DNA from: Xanthocytophaga flava
GTDB lineage: Bacteria; Bacteroidota; Bacteroidia; Cytophagales; 172606-1
Direction of reading: 5' to 3'
Assembly (NCBI GenBank): GCA_030068525.1
Contig: JASJOS010000005.1
Span: 186,001-250,000, forward strand
Length of the DNA: 64,000 nt
Part shown: one piece after another, positions 50,453 through 59,715 of the stretch
Numbering within the stretch: position 1 is the first letter of the stretch
Layout of the letters: the number at the start of each line of letters is the position of its first letter
The notes under the pieces: model-generated
Seen by the model: only the letters and a program-made list of their open reading frames with translations
Told to the model about the DNA's origin: nothing
Database searches by the model: none
Program-made: the position numbers and the translations under genes

Positions 50453-50489
50453 GAGAGGCGCTTTTCTTCAGAAGCGCCTCTCGCTTTTA
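50453..50489 (+). terminator. Intrinsic terminator after the SGNH gene
   Basis: GAGAGGCGCTT and AAGCGCCTCTC are perfect 11-bp arms around TTCTTCAG, followed by GCTTTTA. It lies within the longer in-frame reading of the next gene, which argues for the start at 50541. Confidence 0.85.
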
Positions 50490-50540
50490 TGGATAAATTA
50501 CTATATTCACTCTCTCTCAGACCTAACCATCAACACAAAC

Positions 50541-53111
50541 ATGAAGAAAATTCTATTTCTTGTATCTTCTTTTCTTACATTTCTCGTTGCACATTCACAG
50601 GAAAAGCTGTCATTGTCCTATTACCTTCCTCAGCATGTTTCTTATAATTCAGAAATTCCTACACCTGAATCCTTTTTCAGTTGGCAAGTAGGTGAATGGC
50701 ATGTATCACATGATCAATTAGTAAGCTATTTACGTGAAGTAGACCGGATTTCGGATCGGATGACAATGGAAATCTATGCCCGCTCCTATGAAGGACGTCC
50801 ATCTATCTTACTTACTGTAACTGGGGCTTCTAACAGAACAAATCTGGATAAAATAAAATCAGATCATCTCAAGCTTTCCGATGCATCTCAGTCAAGCTCA
50901 TTGGATGTAAGTAAAATGCCCGTAGTAGTTTGGATTGGAGCTAGTGTACATGGAAATGAACCTAGTGGTTCCAATGCTATGCTATTACTTACGTATTACC
51001 TGGCAGCGGCCCAAGGACCTTCAATAGATTCTCTACTAAACGAAACTGTAATCCTAGTCGATCCGGCATTTAATCCGGATGGTCTTCAACGGTTTTCACA
51101 TTGGGCTAATACAAATAAAAGTAAAACACTAATGACAGATCCTAGTAGCCGAGAATTCAATGAAACCTGGCCAGGAGGTCGATTCAATCATTATTGGTTT
51201 GATCTCAATCGGGACTGGTTATATGTCCAACATCCGGAAAGTAAGGGACGTGCTACAAAATTTCAGGAATGGAAACCCAATATTTTGACGGATCACCATG
51301 AGATGGGAGCAAACAGTACATTTTTCTTTCAGCCAGGGGTTCAAAGCAGAGTCCATCCTCTTACACCTAAGATTAATCAGGAGTTAACTCAAAAGATAGG
51401 TACTTTTCATGCAAAAGCACTGGATAAATTGGGTTCTCTCTATTTTACAGAAGAAAACTATGACGACTTTTATTATGGTAAAGGATCTACCTATCCGGAT
51501 GTACAAGGCTGTATAGGTATTCTTTTTGAGCAGGCTAGTTCACGTGGTCATGCACAGGAAACTGTAAATGGTGTATTATCTTTTCCTTTTACTATCCGCA
51601 ATCAGTTCACTACTATGCAATCTACTTTAGCAGCAGCACGTTCACTACGTATTGACCTGCTGAACTTTCAACGGGATTTTTATCGAGGTGTGGTCAATGA
51701 AAGCAAAGCTGCTTCAGGATATATATTTGGGAATCAATATGACAAAGCCAGAAATTATGAAATGCTGCGAATTTTGCTGCAACAGAAAGTAGAAGTATAC
51801 CCCCTAAAAAATAATATAAGTGCAGAGGGTAAAACCTTTACCTCAGAAACTTCTTATTTTATTCCAGCCAATCAGCCACAATACCGTCTGGTAAAGGCAA
51901 TGTTTGAAAAACGAACTACTTTTGAAGACAGTTTATTCTATGATATTTCTGCATTCTCACTACCACTTGCTTTCAATATGCCCTATGCGGAAGCAAAAAC
52001 AGCTAGTGTGGGTGAAAAGTTAACAACTATCAGTTTTCCTGAAGGAAAAGTAGTCGGTGATAAAAATGTATATGGGTATGTATTTTCCTGGGATAATTAT
52101 TATGCACCCCGTACCGTCAATGAACTTCTAAAAAAAGGATATCAGATACGTGTAGCAACTAAACCTTTTACAAGTGTTATAGAAGGAAAAACACAGACAT
52201 TTGATTATGGTACGATCCTAATTCCTCTAGGCCTACAAAGTCAATCACAGGAAGCTATCCTAGCAGATATGCAAGCTTTCGCGAAAAGAGATGGCTTGGA
52301 TATAACAGGTATTTCAACTGGCCTGACGCCAACGGGTATTGACTTTGGAAGTAGTAACTTTGCAGTTGTCACTGATCCAAAGGCTATGTTGTTGGTGGGT
52401 ATAGGGGTCACTGCTACAGATGCAGGTGAGGTATGGCATCTGCTTGATCAACGCTATAATATGCCTCCTGCCATTGTTGATCTGAGTTATAGTAACCGAG
52501 TAGATTTTGAGAAGTACAATACTATTATACTATCTGGTGGGAATTACAATGGATTAACAGGAAATGCTCTCTCAAATCTTAAACGGTGGATACAAAATGG
52601 CGGAACTTTGGTTGCTATGTCTGAGGCTATTCCCTGGGCAGTATCCAATGGACTAGCTAATGTAAAATTAAAGAAAATACCTAGCGACTCTACAGGTAAC
52701 AAACCCTATGTTTTTCTGGATGAGTACTCACGGGCACAGGAAATTGTGGGTAGTATATTTCAAATACGTCTGGACCGTAGCCATCCACTCGCATTTGGAT
52801 ACAAAGAAGAAACAATTCCTGTGTTCAAAGACAATACCGTATTTATGGAAAAGGCGAAGAACCCCTATGCCACTCCAGGACAGTATACGGCCAATCCACT
52901 GCTGAGTGGCTATATTTCTAAACAAAATCTGAAGCAGTTTAGTAATGCAGGCTCCATACTTGTCAATTCTTCCGGAAACGGTAAGGTTATTTTGTTTGAT
53001 GACAATCCTAATTTTCGTGCATTCTGGTTTGGCACCAACAAACTATTTATGAATGCTCTTTTCTTTGGAAGAATCATTAATAATACAGCCACTGTGAGAA
53101 CTGAAGAGTAG
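50541..53111 (+). CDS. M14 family zinc carboxypeptidase, secreted
   Basis: An 856-residue protein from ATG 50541, which opens a signal peptide (MKKILFLVSSFLTFLVAHSQ); an in-frame ATG at 50451 would begin inside a terminator. The N-terminal ~350 residues form an M14 carboxypeptidase domain with zinc ligands in ASVHGNEPSGSNAML (HxxE) and a His in ILTDHHEMGANSTFF, plus VDPAFNPDGLQRF and WFDLNRDWLY. The C-terminal part (~560-850) has a ThuA/GATase-like segment (VIILSGGNYNGL... TLVAMSEAIPW). Function: C-terminal amino acid removal outside the cytoplasm. A hairpin terminator follows. Confidence 0.85.
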   Translation: MKKILFLVSSFLTFLVAHSQEKLSLSYYLPQHVSYNSEIPTPESFFSWQVGEWHVSHDQLVSYLREVDRISDRMTMEIYARSYEGRPSILLTVTGASNRTNLDKIKSDHLKLSDASQSSSLDVSKMPVVVWIGASVHGNEPSGSNAMLLLTYYLAAAQGPSIDSLLNETVILVDPAFNPDGLQRFSHWANTNKSKTLMTDPSSREFNETWPGGRFNHYWFDLNRDWLYVQHPESKGRATKFQEWKPNILTDHHEMGANSTFFFQPGVQSRVHPLTPKINQELTQKIGTFHAKALDKLGSLYFTEENYDDFYYGKGSTYPDVQGCIGILFEQASSRGHAQETVNGVLSFPFTIRNQFTTMQSTLAAARSLRIDLLNFQRDFYRGVVNESKAASGYIFGNQYDKARNYEMLRILLQQKVEVYPLKNNISAEGKTFTSETSYFIPANQPQYRLVKAMFEKRTTFEDSLFYDISAFSLPLAFNMPYAEAKTASVGEKLTTISFPEGKVVGDKNVYGYVFSWDNYYAPRTVNELLKKGYQIRVATKPFTSVIEGKTQTFDYGTILIPLGLQSQSQEAILADMQAFAKRDGLDITGISTGLTPTGIDFGSSNFAVVTDPKAMLLVGIGVTATDAGEVWHLLDQRYNMPPAIVDLSYSNRVDFEKYNTIILSGGNYNGLTGNALSNLKRWIQNGGTLVAMSEAIPWAVSNGLANVKLKKIPSDSTGNKPYVFLDEYSRAQEIVGSIFQIRLDRSHPLAFGYKEETIPVFKDNTVFMEKAKNPYATPGQYTANPLLSGYISKQNLKQFSNAGSILVNSSGNGKVILFDDNPNFRAFWFGTNKLFMNALFFGRIINNTATVRTEE

Positions 53112-53121
53112 AAAAGTTTAT

Positions 53122-53150
53122 CTGGATCTGAGCTGTATGTTCAGATCCAG
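53122..53150 (+). terminator. Hairpin terminator after the carboxypeptidase gene
   Basis: CTGGATCTGA and TCAGATCCAG are perfect 10-bp arms around a 9-nt loop, followed by CTATTTCTTTT. Confidence 0.7.
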
Positions 53151-53199
53151 CTATTTCTTTTCAAATAGACATCACTTATAGATACCCTCTATGTTTATT

Positions 53200-53949
53200 T
53201 TATATACTAGTGGCCAGCTTTACCTTATATCGATATATACCCTTATAAAACTCTTCCATCTTTAACACTTCCGGGTTTTGTTTTGTGATCCAGAAAGTAG
53301 CGTAACTATCTGCATTGTAATCAATGCGTAACATCCAACAATCTGTTTCTTTTCCTGTACTCACTTCTAATTTTTCACTGCCTGTTACTTTATATGTATA
53401 ATAAGCAGGTGTTTGAGACCCACCTGGGTGATAAAAATCAATGATGAAAGTTTTGCCTATTCCCAGAGGTAACATTTCAAAGGTTTCCAGATCCAGTTCC
53501 CAGTTAAAGGTAGGATGCTTTAATGCAACCTGAAAATCTTTTTTTGTATTATTGTCAACACTATCTGCTCCTGTAATTTGTTTCGCTCCAAAATTAAATG
53601 CGGCTACACCCATCTTTGGCATGTAGGTGTAATGATATACAGGCTCAAAGTTATCTTTCTTACACAAAGACCAAAGTTTTCGGTTTGTCAATGTATCCTG
53701 CCCTGACCATTGCTGACTAATCACTACCATATCTTTCTGGAATGAGACTTCTCTTGTCCATAATGATACATTGGTAATCAGATTGTTCTTTTGAGGAATT
53801 TTAAGATAAACCATGTATTGCCTTTTAGTTGGTTTAAGCTGGCGGATAAGTAATTTTTTGTTTTTCACATCAATAGTATCTGTCTGAGCCCAAACAGAAT
53901 ACATATGGGATAATACTATACATAGTGTAGTAGCAAAAAAGCGTAGCAT
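53200..53949 (-). CDS. Secreted hypothetical protein, 249 aa
   Basis: A 249-residue protein with a signal peptide (MLRFFATTLCIVLSHMYSVW, cleavage after AQ). The mature part is beta-rich and contains DCWMLRIDYNADSYATFWITK and NPEVLKMEEFYKGIYRYKV, a C-terminal strand pattern like that of DUF3108/LolA-like lipid-binding barrels, but this comparison is weak. It is convergent with the carboxypeptidase gene and divergent from the first sensor kinase gene. Confidence 0.55.
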   Translation of the reverse strand: MLRFFATTLCIVLSHMYSVWAQTDTIDVKNKKLLIRQLKPTKRQYMVYLKIPQKNNLITNVSLWTREVSFQKDMVVISQQWSGQDTLTNRKLWSLCKKDNFEPVYHYTYMPKMGVAAFNFGAKQITGADSVDNNTKKDFQVALKHPTFNWELDLETFEMLPLGIGKTFIIDFYHPGGSQTPAYYTYKVTGSEKLEVSTGKETDCWMLRIDYNADSYATFWITKQNPEVLKMEEFYKGIYRYKVKLATSI

Positions 53950-54197
53950 AGATATAAATGGTTAGTAAGAGTGAAACACAGGCAATATGCCTGGTCTCAT
54001 ACTCCCTGACAATTTTATTCAACCATTACCAGTATTGATTCAACCGTTTCCCATAAATATCTGCTCTCTAGAGAAGACATATGCGTTAGAGGTTGTCTAA
54101 TAAAGGCCAAACTGTTGAATAAATACTTCCAATGGTTAAAAACATACTGGATATAGATAGTATTCTGGTTATTTTTACCCATCTGAAATTATTGTTC

Positions 54198-55217
54198 ATG
54201 CCACGTAGTATTACCTCATTTCCTCTACACTGTATCCAGCTTATAGCCTGGCTATTGTTTTATTGTATCAGTGTACTCTATCTTCTGCCTCAGGACCCTA
54301 TCCATACTGCCCTTATTAATCCATTGGTATCTATCTCTTTTTACATAGTAATCATTTATGGTAATGCATATCTTCTGATTCCCTGGCTGTATGAGAAACG
54401 AAAGCCAGGATACTATGCACTTGTCTTGTTTATATTCTTTGTAGCAGTGGTTAGCCTGCGTGTATTTCTATACCATGAACTATATTTCAAGATCCGGAAG
54501 GAAAGCTTCTTTCAATATACTTTTGCACATATAGCTTATGCGGCATTTTCCACATTTCTAACACTCTGTATCAGCATAATTTTTAAGATAGCTCTTAATT
54601 ATTTTGCTCTTCGAAAAGTCCAGGAAGAGCTTAAAGCAAAGCAATACCAGACAGAACTTAACCTCCTCAAATCACAGATACAACCTCACTTTCTATTTAA
54701 TACGCTCAATAATATCTATTATGAAGCCTACAAGGAATCTCCTAAAACTGCCTATCTTATCGAAAAGCTATCGGAGGTGATGCGGTATTTTATAGATGAT
54801 TGCCCGCAAGACTTAGTTCCTATCTCCAGAGAGATGCAGTTTATTCATCACTACATTGAGTTGGAAAAGATTCGGATGCGCTACCCAATACAAATAACTA
54901 TCAATAGTAGTGTATCTACTGATTATCTCCTTCCTCCTATGCTTTTGATGCCCTTTGTCGAAAATGTATTTAAGCATGGTATCAATAAAAAAAATGATAC
55001 AAATGAAGTGGTGATCGAATTGATCGAAAAAGAACAAACACTCCATTTTACAGTAAGAAACACGTTGTTAAAGGAAACCACTTTATCATCAGAAGGCGGG
55101 TTTGGCTTGCGCAATCTCAAGGATCGACTGGAACTGATTTTCCCTAACCGCTTTACACTTTCTGCCAAAGTATCTGACGACTATTTTATTGCTTCACTTA
55201 GTATTCCTAAACCATGA
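54198..55217 (+). CDS. Sensor histidine kinase, LytS/YehU type (copy 1)
   Basis: A 339-residue protein from ATG 54198 (MPRSITSFPLHCIQLIAW), chosen because its paralogue at 57049 begins at the matching point; an upstream ATG at 54132 would add 22 residues. Four membrane segments lie at ~12-31, 41-63, 73-93 and 108-132, then a coiled coil and the His_kinase domain LLKSQIQPHFLFNTLNNIYY (phospho-acceptor H164), and a HATPase_c region with LLMPFVENVFKHGI and GFGLRNLKDRLELIF. It phosphorylates the LytTR regulator encoded next; the ATGA overlap couples their translation. Signal unknown. Confidence 0.88.
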   Translation: MPRSITSFPLHCIQLIAWLLFYCISVLYLLPQDPIHTALINPLVSISFYIVIIYGNAYLLIPWLYEKRKPGYYALVLFIFFVAVVSLRVFLYHELYFKIRKESFFQYTFAHIAYAAFSTFLTLCISIIFKIALNYFALRKVQEELKAKQYQTELNLLKSQIQPHFLFNTLNNIYYEAYKESPKTAYLIEKLSEVMRYFIDDCPQDLVPISREMQFIHHYIELEKIRMRYPIQITINSSVSTDYLLPPMLLMPFVENVFKHGINKKNDTNEVVIELIEKEQTLHFTVRNTLLKETTLSSEGGFGLRNLKDRLELIFPNRFTLSAKVSDDYFIASLSIPKP

Positions 55218-55915
55218 ATATTACCTGCCTGATTGTTGATGACGAGCCCAACGCAGTAAACCTACTGCAAGAATACATTCGTCAGATACCATTTCTTACA
55301 CTTTCACATCAATGTTATGATGCTGCGGAAGTCCTGGAATACCTTCAAACACATCAGGTCGATTTAATCTTTCTGGATATCAATATGCCTGGTATCTCAG
55401 GAATGGAGTTAACAGAATTTTTATCTAAAGGACAAAAAATCATCTTCACAACAGCTTATACCCAATATGCTATTGAGAGCTATGAAAAGAATGCAATTGA
55501 TTACCTGCTCAAACCCATTACATTCAAACGTTTCTCGCAAGCTATAGCCAAGTTGCATTCCGGTTATCTGTCAACAGGTACTCCTCAAGTTAATTCTGAC
55601 ACCAATTACTTCTTTGTAAAGTCTGGCAAACAATTTCTCCGGCTTGAATATGATAGTATTTCGTATTTTGAAGGCTGGAAGGAATATGTTTCTCTCTATA
55701 CTCAGGACAGCAAAATACTCGTCTATAAACGTATGAAAGAACTGGAAGACAGCCTTCCTGATTATTTTCAACGTGTTCATCATTCCTATATCATTAATAT
55801 TCATGCAATACATAAGATTGAAGATAACCATATTTACATTCAGGAGGTTCGGATACCTATAAGTGAGAAATACCGCACAGCATTTATGCAGATAGTTCAA
55901 CAGAAGTTATTATAA
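55214..55915 (+). CDS. LytTR family response regulator (copy 1)
   Basis: A 233-residue protein starting within the kinase stop (ATGA). The receiver domain has the acidic pocket D9/D10, phospho-acceptor D55 (LIFLDINMPGISGME), the Thr/Ser switch (FTTAYTQYAIES) and Lys (LLKPITF). The C-terminal ~100 residues form the LytTR DNA-binding domain (SYFEGWKEYVSLYTQDSKIL, RVHHSYIINIHAIHKIED, ISEKYRTAF). It is near-identical in a central tract to the paralogue at 58119. Confidence 0.9.
   Translation: MNITCLIVDDEPNAVNLLQEYIRQIPFLTLSHQCYDAAEVLEYLQTHQVDLIFLDINMPGISGMELTEFLSKGQKIIFTTAYTQYAIESYEKNAIDYLLKPITFKRFSQAIAKLHSGYLSTGTPQVNSDTNYFFVKSGKQFLRLEYDSISYFEGWKEYVSLYTQDSKILVYKRMKELEDSLPDYFQRVHHSYIINIHAIHKIEDNHIYIQEVRIPISEKYRTAFMQIVQQKLL
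55442..55525 (+). repeat. 84-bp tract shared by the two response regulators, copy 1
   Basis: Identical to 58347-58430 except for one base, while flanking codons differ at many positions. It encodes the end of the receiver domain from IFTTAYTQYAIESYEK to LLKPITF. Confidence 0.85.
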
Positions 55916-55969
55916 CAGATAGCCTACAAAGCAATACCATTTTCAGCCTGTTTTCATTGGTTCTTAGCA

Positions 55970-56851
55970 TTAATGTGCTTGTTTTCTTAACGTCTCCAGT
56001 TGTAACTCTTTCAGTTCAACCTGATAAATATTCTCCTCCAATTTTTTTCCTCTCTTTACACGAGAGAAATAGAAATAGTTGCCATCAGATGACATAGAAG
56101 GACAAAACTCTCCGTGTGTAGTATTTATAACATTACCCAGATTTTGGGGTGTTGTCCAGCCTGTTTCTTTTTTAAAGGTGATGTATAAATCAGAATCGCC
56201 ATATCCATCTTTTCGATCCGTTGCCAAAAAAATCAGAAAATCTTCCTTGGGTGATATATATGGATTAGACTCAAATCCAGCAGTATTCACAATGTTACCT
56301 AGATTAACAGGTTTGTTATATTTACCCTTATCCTGTGTAGCTACATAGATATCTGTTTTTCCATATCCTCCAGCCCGGTTGGAAGTAAAGTATATATTTC
56401 CACTGGATGCCATTGTTGCATAAAAATCAGAAGAATCGGAATTGATAACCTTTCCTAATGAGGATGGTTCACCCCAGCTGTCCTTCTCTTTTTTAGCCAT
56501 CCATATATCAAAGTTTTTAGGATCATTAAATCGGTTTGAATTAAAAAGGAGCGTTTTGCCATCTGGTGCAAAGAAAGGATCAATATCTTTAAATTTACGT
56601 GTAGTGACCGAAAACGGAGCAGGTTGAGGAGTACTCCAGTGATTATTAACTTTATGGGAGGTAAGAATCATGAGACTGTCTCGTCCGCCCCATGATTTAA
56701 CCCAAAAGGCTTCTGTCTGATCTGCATTAAGAGCCAGTCCAAAAACATCATTGGTAGAGATTGTGTCAGGTGCTACAACACGTGTCTGGCAGATAGAAAC
56801 ATCTATCCAAAAACATACTACTATACAAAGAAAAATGTGGTGAGGTTTCAT
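55970..56851 (-). CDS. Secreted beta-propeller (PD40/WD40-like) protein
   Basis: A 293-residue protein with a signal peptide (MKPHHIFLCIVVCFWIDVSI, cleavage near CQT). Four to five TolB-type PD40 repeats are visible, with the recurring F-APDGKTLLFNSNR, GNIYFTSNRAGGYGKTDIYV, EDFLIFLATDRKDGYGDSDL and SSDGNYFYFSRVKRGKKLEE pattern. The first ~30 mature residues are a beta strand that may complete the propeller. Such proteins act in protein or sugar interactions at the cell envelope, often in PorE-like or OmpA-linked contexts, but a specific role is not shown. It lies between the two two-component systems on the opposite strand. Confidence 0.78.
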   Translation of the reverse strand: MKPHHIFLCIVVCFWIDVSICQTRVVAPDTISTNDVFGLALNADQTEAFWVKSWGGRDSLMILTSHKVNNHWSTPQPAPFSVTTRKFKDIDPFFAPDGKTLLFNSNRFNDPKNFDIWMAKKEKDSWGEPSSLGKVINSDSSDFYATMASSGNIYFTSNRAGGYGKTDIYVATQDKGKYNKPVNLGNIVNTAGFESNPYISPKEDFLIFLATDRKDGYGDSDLYITFKKETGWTTPQNLGNVINTTHGEFCPSMSSDGNYFYFSRVKRGKKLEENIYQVELKELQLETLRKQAH

Positions 56852-57048
56852 AAGTTTATCAAATGGTTATGCAATTTTATAAGCCATCTTTTTCTTTTAC
56901 CACTTTTTTAGACAAGTGAGATCCTATTTTAGATCATCAGACTAAAAGATATACAAATGGGAGAATGTCGAAAAAAAGGGGGCTGTGGCCGAAAAAAAGG
57001 TGGAAGAGAGCAAAATTTCACGAACTTGACACATTGAAAACACCCAAG

Positions 57049-58074
57049 ATGAGACCTCTTTCTATAAATATAAAGCTGTTGCAAGTCGCAGCCTGGATCA
57101 TTTTATACTTATTTCTTATGCTTTATAGCATTCAGAAGTGGGAAGATTGGATGTATGGCCTTGCGCGAGCGTCCATTTATACTTTCTTTTATATTCTGGC
57201 TGTTTACACACAAAGCAACTGGCTTCTGACTGTCTACTTTCGGAAAGGGGTTTATACCAGATATATCATTGTGTCTCTCCTTATACTTATACTGTTAGTG
57301 ACATTGCGGATGTTTACCGAATATTGGGTATTATATCTGAATCTGACGTATCACCAGTTTTACGGATTTAATCTGAGCCATTGGGCCTTTGTATTTGTCA
57401 CTCAACTTCTAGCTTCGCTATTTGGGATACTATTACGCATCGCAATGAACTATACCTGGTTATTGCAAACACAGGAAAAAATTCGCACACAGCAGTTAAT
57501 GGCAGAAATGAACTTGCTTAAATCGCAGGTCCAACCTCACTTTCTATTTAATACCCTGAATAATATTTATTATCTGGCTCACAGCAAGTCAGAGAAGACG
57601 ACTGTAATGATTGCCAAGCTATCTGATATGATGCGCTATTTTCTGGAAGAAGCTCCTAAGGAAAAGGTTCCTCTTTCTATAGAGGTTGAGTTTATTAAGG
57701 ATTATATTGAGTTAGAAAAAATCCGGATACCCTATCCTGTACAAATAGAATTATGTCTGGATGGCTTAAAAGAAGAAGTGCTGGTCTCTCCTATGTTATT
57801 AATGCCATTAGTGGAAAACGTCTTCAAACATGGTATTGACAAAACACAATCGAAGAGCTGGGCAAAAATGAAACTGCATACTGAGACTAGCTATGTTCGG
57901 TTTGAAGTTACCAATAGCCTCTGGCCTCAATCGTCCAACACAAAAGGATTAGGGCTGAAAAATCTCAAAAAACGACTGGAAATGATTTATAATGGCAATC
58001 ACATATTAACTATCCAATCTGATATAGGTCAGTTTACAGCTATTCTTCAGATACCATTGCAGGATGCTTCATAG
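57049..58074 (+). CDS. Sensor histidine kinase, LytS/YehU type (copy 2)
   Basis: A 341-residue protein from ATG 57049 (MRPLSINIKLLQVAAWIILY); the in-frame ATG at 56965 would add a highly basic 28-residue leader and is unlikely. Four membrane segments, then NLLKSQVQPHFLFNTLNNIY with the phospho-acceptor His, and LLMPLVENVFKHGI and GLGLKNLKKRLEMIY in the ATPase domain. It is a paralogue of the kinase at 54198, retaining order and spacing but with a diverged membrane region. Its regulator starts 45 bp downstream instead of overlapping. Confidence 0.88.
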   Translation: MRPLSINIKLLQVAAWIILYLFLMLYSIQKWEDWMYGLARASIYTFFYILAVYTQSNWLLTVYFRKGVYTRYIIVSLLILILLVTLRMFTEYWVLYLNLTYHQFYGFNLSHWAFVFVTQLLASLFGILLRIAMNYTWLLQTQEKIRTQQLMAEMNLLKSQVQPHFLFNTLNNIYYLAHSKSEKTTVMIAKLSDMMRYFLEEAPKEKVPLSIEVEFIKDYIELEKIRIPYPVQIELCLDGLKEEVLVSPMLLMPLVENVFKHGIDKTQSKSWAKMKLHTETSYVRFEVTNSLWPQSSNTKGLGLKNLKKRLEMIYNGNHILTIQSDIGQFTAILQIPLQDAS

Positions 58075-58118
58075 AAACAACTCACTTTATCTTCTCACAT
58101 ACCTTCAAAACAAAAAAG

Positions 58119-58832
58119 ATGAAAATTAAATGCCTGGTAGTGGATGATGAACCCCTCGCTGTTCAGTTATTGTGTGATTACATTGAGCAGATTCCTTTTC
58201 TGACTTTAGAAAAGACCTGTTACAATGCGATGGAGGCTTTGGACTTTATGCATCTTCATAAAGTAGATCTCATTTTTTTGGATATCAATATGCCTCATAT
58301 TACAGGTATGGCTTTTGCCGATTTACTTGACAAACAGCAGAAAGTTATCTTCACAACAGCTTATACCCAATATGCTATTGAGAGCTATGAAAAGAATGCA
58401 ATTGATTACCTACTCAAACCCATTACATTCGAACGTTTCATGAAAGCAATTACCAAGATAATTGCTCTTTCAAAAGACTCTTCTCCAGTTACATCTCCTA
58501 GTGAAACGGAAGCAGACACAGAAAGTGTGTTTGTAAAAACGGGAAAGTCTGTTGTAAAAATAGACCTGAGACAAGTTTTGTTCATTGAAGGATTAAAAGA
58601 CTACGTTATTTTTTACATAGAGCAGGAAAAACATATTGTTTATAAACGTATGAAGGAATTGGAAGATATCCTTCCTGAATATTTTCATCGCATCCACAAC
58701 TCTTATATTGTAAATATTCACACCATTCACAAGATTGAAGACAATCATATTTATATTCATGAAACCAGATTGCCAATAAGCGAGAAGTACCGTGTTACAT
58801 TTATGCAGATAATTCAACAAAAACTATTGTAG
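58119..58832 (+). CDS. LytTR family response regulator (copy 2)
   Basis: A 237-residue protein. The receiver has D9/D10, D55 (LIFLDINMPHITGMA), FTTAYTQYAIESYE and LLKPITFERF. The LytTR domain (VVKIDLRQVLFIEGLKDYVI, RIHNSYIVNIHTIHKIEDNH, ISEKYRVTFM) binds DNA. The linker between the two domains is longer and unlike that of copy 1, so specificity could differ. It is likely to control envelope or surface genes, a common LytTR role. Confidence 0.9.
   Translation: MKIKCLVVDDEPLAVQLLCDYIEQIPFLTLEKTCYNAMEALDFMHLHKVDLIFLDINMPHITGMAFADLLDKQQKVIFTTAYTQYAIESYEKNAIDYLLKPITFERFMKAITKIIALSKDSSPVTSPSETEADTESVFVKTGKSVVKIDLRQVLFIEGLKDYVIFYIEQEKHIVYKRMKELEDILPEYFHRIHNSYIVNIHTIHKIEDNHIYIHETRLPISEKYRVTFMQIIQQKLL
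58347..58430 (+). repeat. 84-bp tract shared by the two response regulators, copy 2
   Basis: Counterpart of 55442-55525, one mismatch in 84 bp. Confidence 0.85.
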
Positions 58833-59074
58833 TGGAGCCAATTGACCTTATTTATCCCCGCCTCATTTTTCTCCTTTATTCTGTATGTGGCATTTGCTTT
58901 CAGGCATATTATTTTATAAAGTTTCATTGCGACAGCCCTGTATTGTTGTTTAGCTACAGTTTTCTATAAACTCTCTAGTAATCAGAAAGTTTTATCAAAA
59001 TTATGGACTTAACGCCTTGCATCTATTCATAGATTTCGTATTTTACATAAGGTTACATCTAGCTCCTTACACAT

Positions 59075-59647
59075 ATGAAACAACACTACTTTTATCTCTT
59101 TTTTTTCATACTGCTTGGGCTATTGCCAGAAGTAAAGGCGCAGAGTATGCAGTTTACAGGAAGTAACCCTATGCTCATTAGCATATCTGATGGGAAGAAG
59201 AACTACTTGTTTACAGCTCCTGAGATTAAAGGTAGATATAATAACCGGCTTAAACGGTTTGAATTTGTTCTGATGGTTGCTAATATATCTCCCAAACCTA
59301 ATAGCTCACTTCTGGTTTCACTCTTTAACTTTATTTTTCACCCTGACCAATCAGAGGAAGTGCGTATGTTTGCTTATCTACCATCTGAAACCCGTGGTTT
59401 TGAAGGTTTTGTGAATCCGCGAACGCTTCTATTGACAGGTCAGATTGAGATTGCGGGTAAATCCTATCAATTGCCGATTACCATGAATCTAAAATATACT
59501 AGTGGCATACTCTATTATGGTTTGCAGGGATTGATTGCGTCTGATTTTGGCATTATAGCCTCTACAGGTGAGGAAAAAGAAATTCATCCAAGAGAAATTC
59601 AATTTGTGATTCCGGAAAGCCCTATGGGGATTTATATGGAAGATTAA
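59075..59647 (+). CDS. Secreted YceI-like hypothetical protein
   Basis: A 190-residue protein with a signal peptide (MKQHYFYLFFFILLGLLPEV, cleavage after KAQ). The mature part is beta-rich with FEFVLMVANISPKPNSSLLV and LLLTGQIEIAGKSYQLPITM, the internal pattern of YceI-type lipocalin-like barrels. The similarity is suggestive only. No cysteine lipobox. It is followed by a strong terminator. Confidence 0.55.
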   Translation: MKQHYFYLFFFILLGLLPEVKAQSMQFTGSNPMLISISDGKKNYLFTAPEIKGRYNNRLKRFEFVLMVANISPKPNSSLLVSLFNFIFHPDQSEEVRMFAYLPSETRGFEGFVNPRTLLLTGQIEIAGKSYQLPITMNLKYTSGILYYGLQGLIASDFGIIASTGEEKEIHPREIQFVIPESPMGIYMED

Positions 59648-59661
59648 GTATAAAACACATT

Positions 59662-59705
59662 ATAAAAAGAGAACGGCCACAGATTTGTGGCCGTTCTCTT
59701 TTTAT
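59662..59705. terminator. Strong bidirectional terminator
   Basis: ATAAAAAGAGAACGGCCAC and GTGGCCGTTCTCTTTTTAT are perfect 19-bp arms around AGATTT, between the convergent genes at 59647 and 59716. Confidence 0.93.
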
Positions 59706-59715
59706 AACAATGCTG

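Noticed and set aside
50451..50540. ATG at 50451 as start of the carboxypeptidase
   Set aside because: The first 11 codons are the stem of an intrinsic terminator; the ATG at 50541 opens a clear signal peptide.
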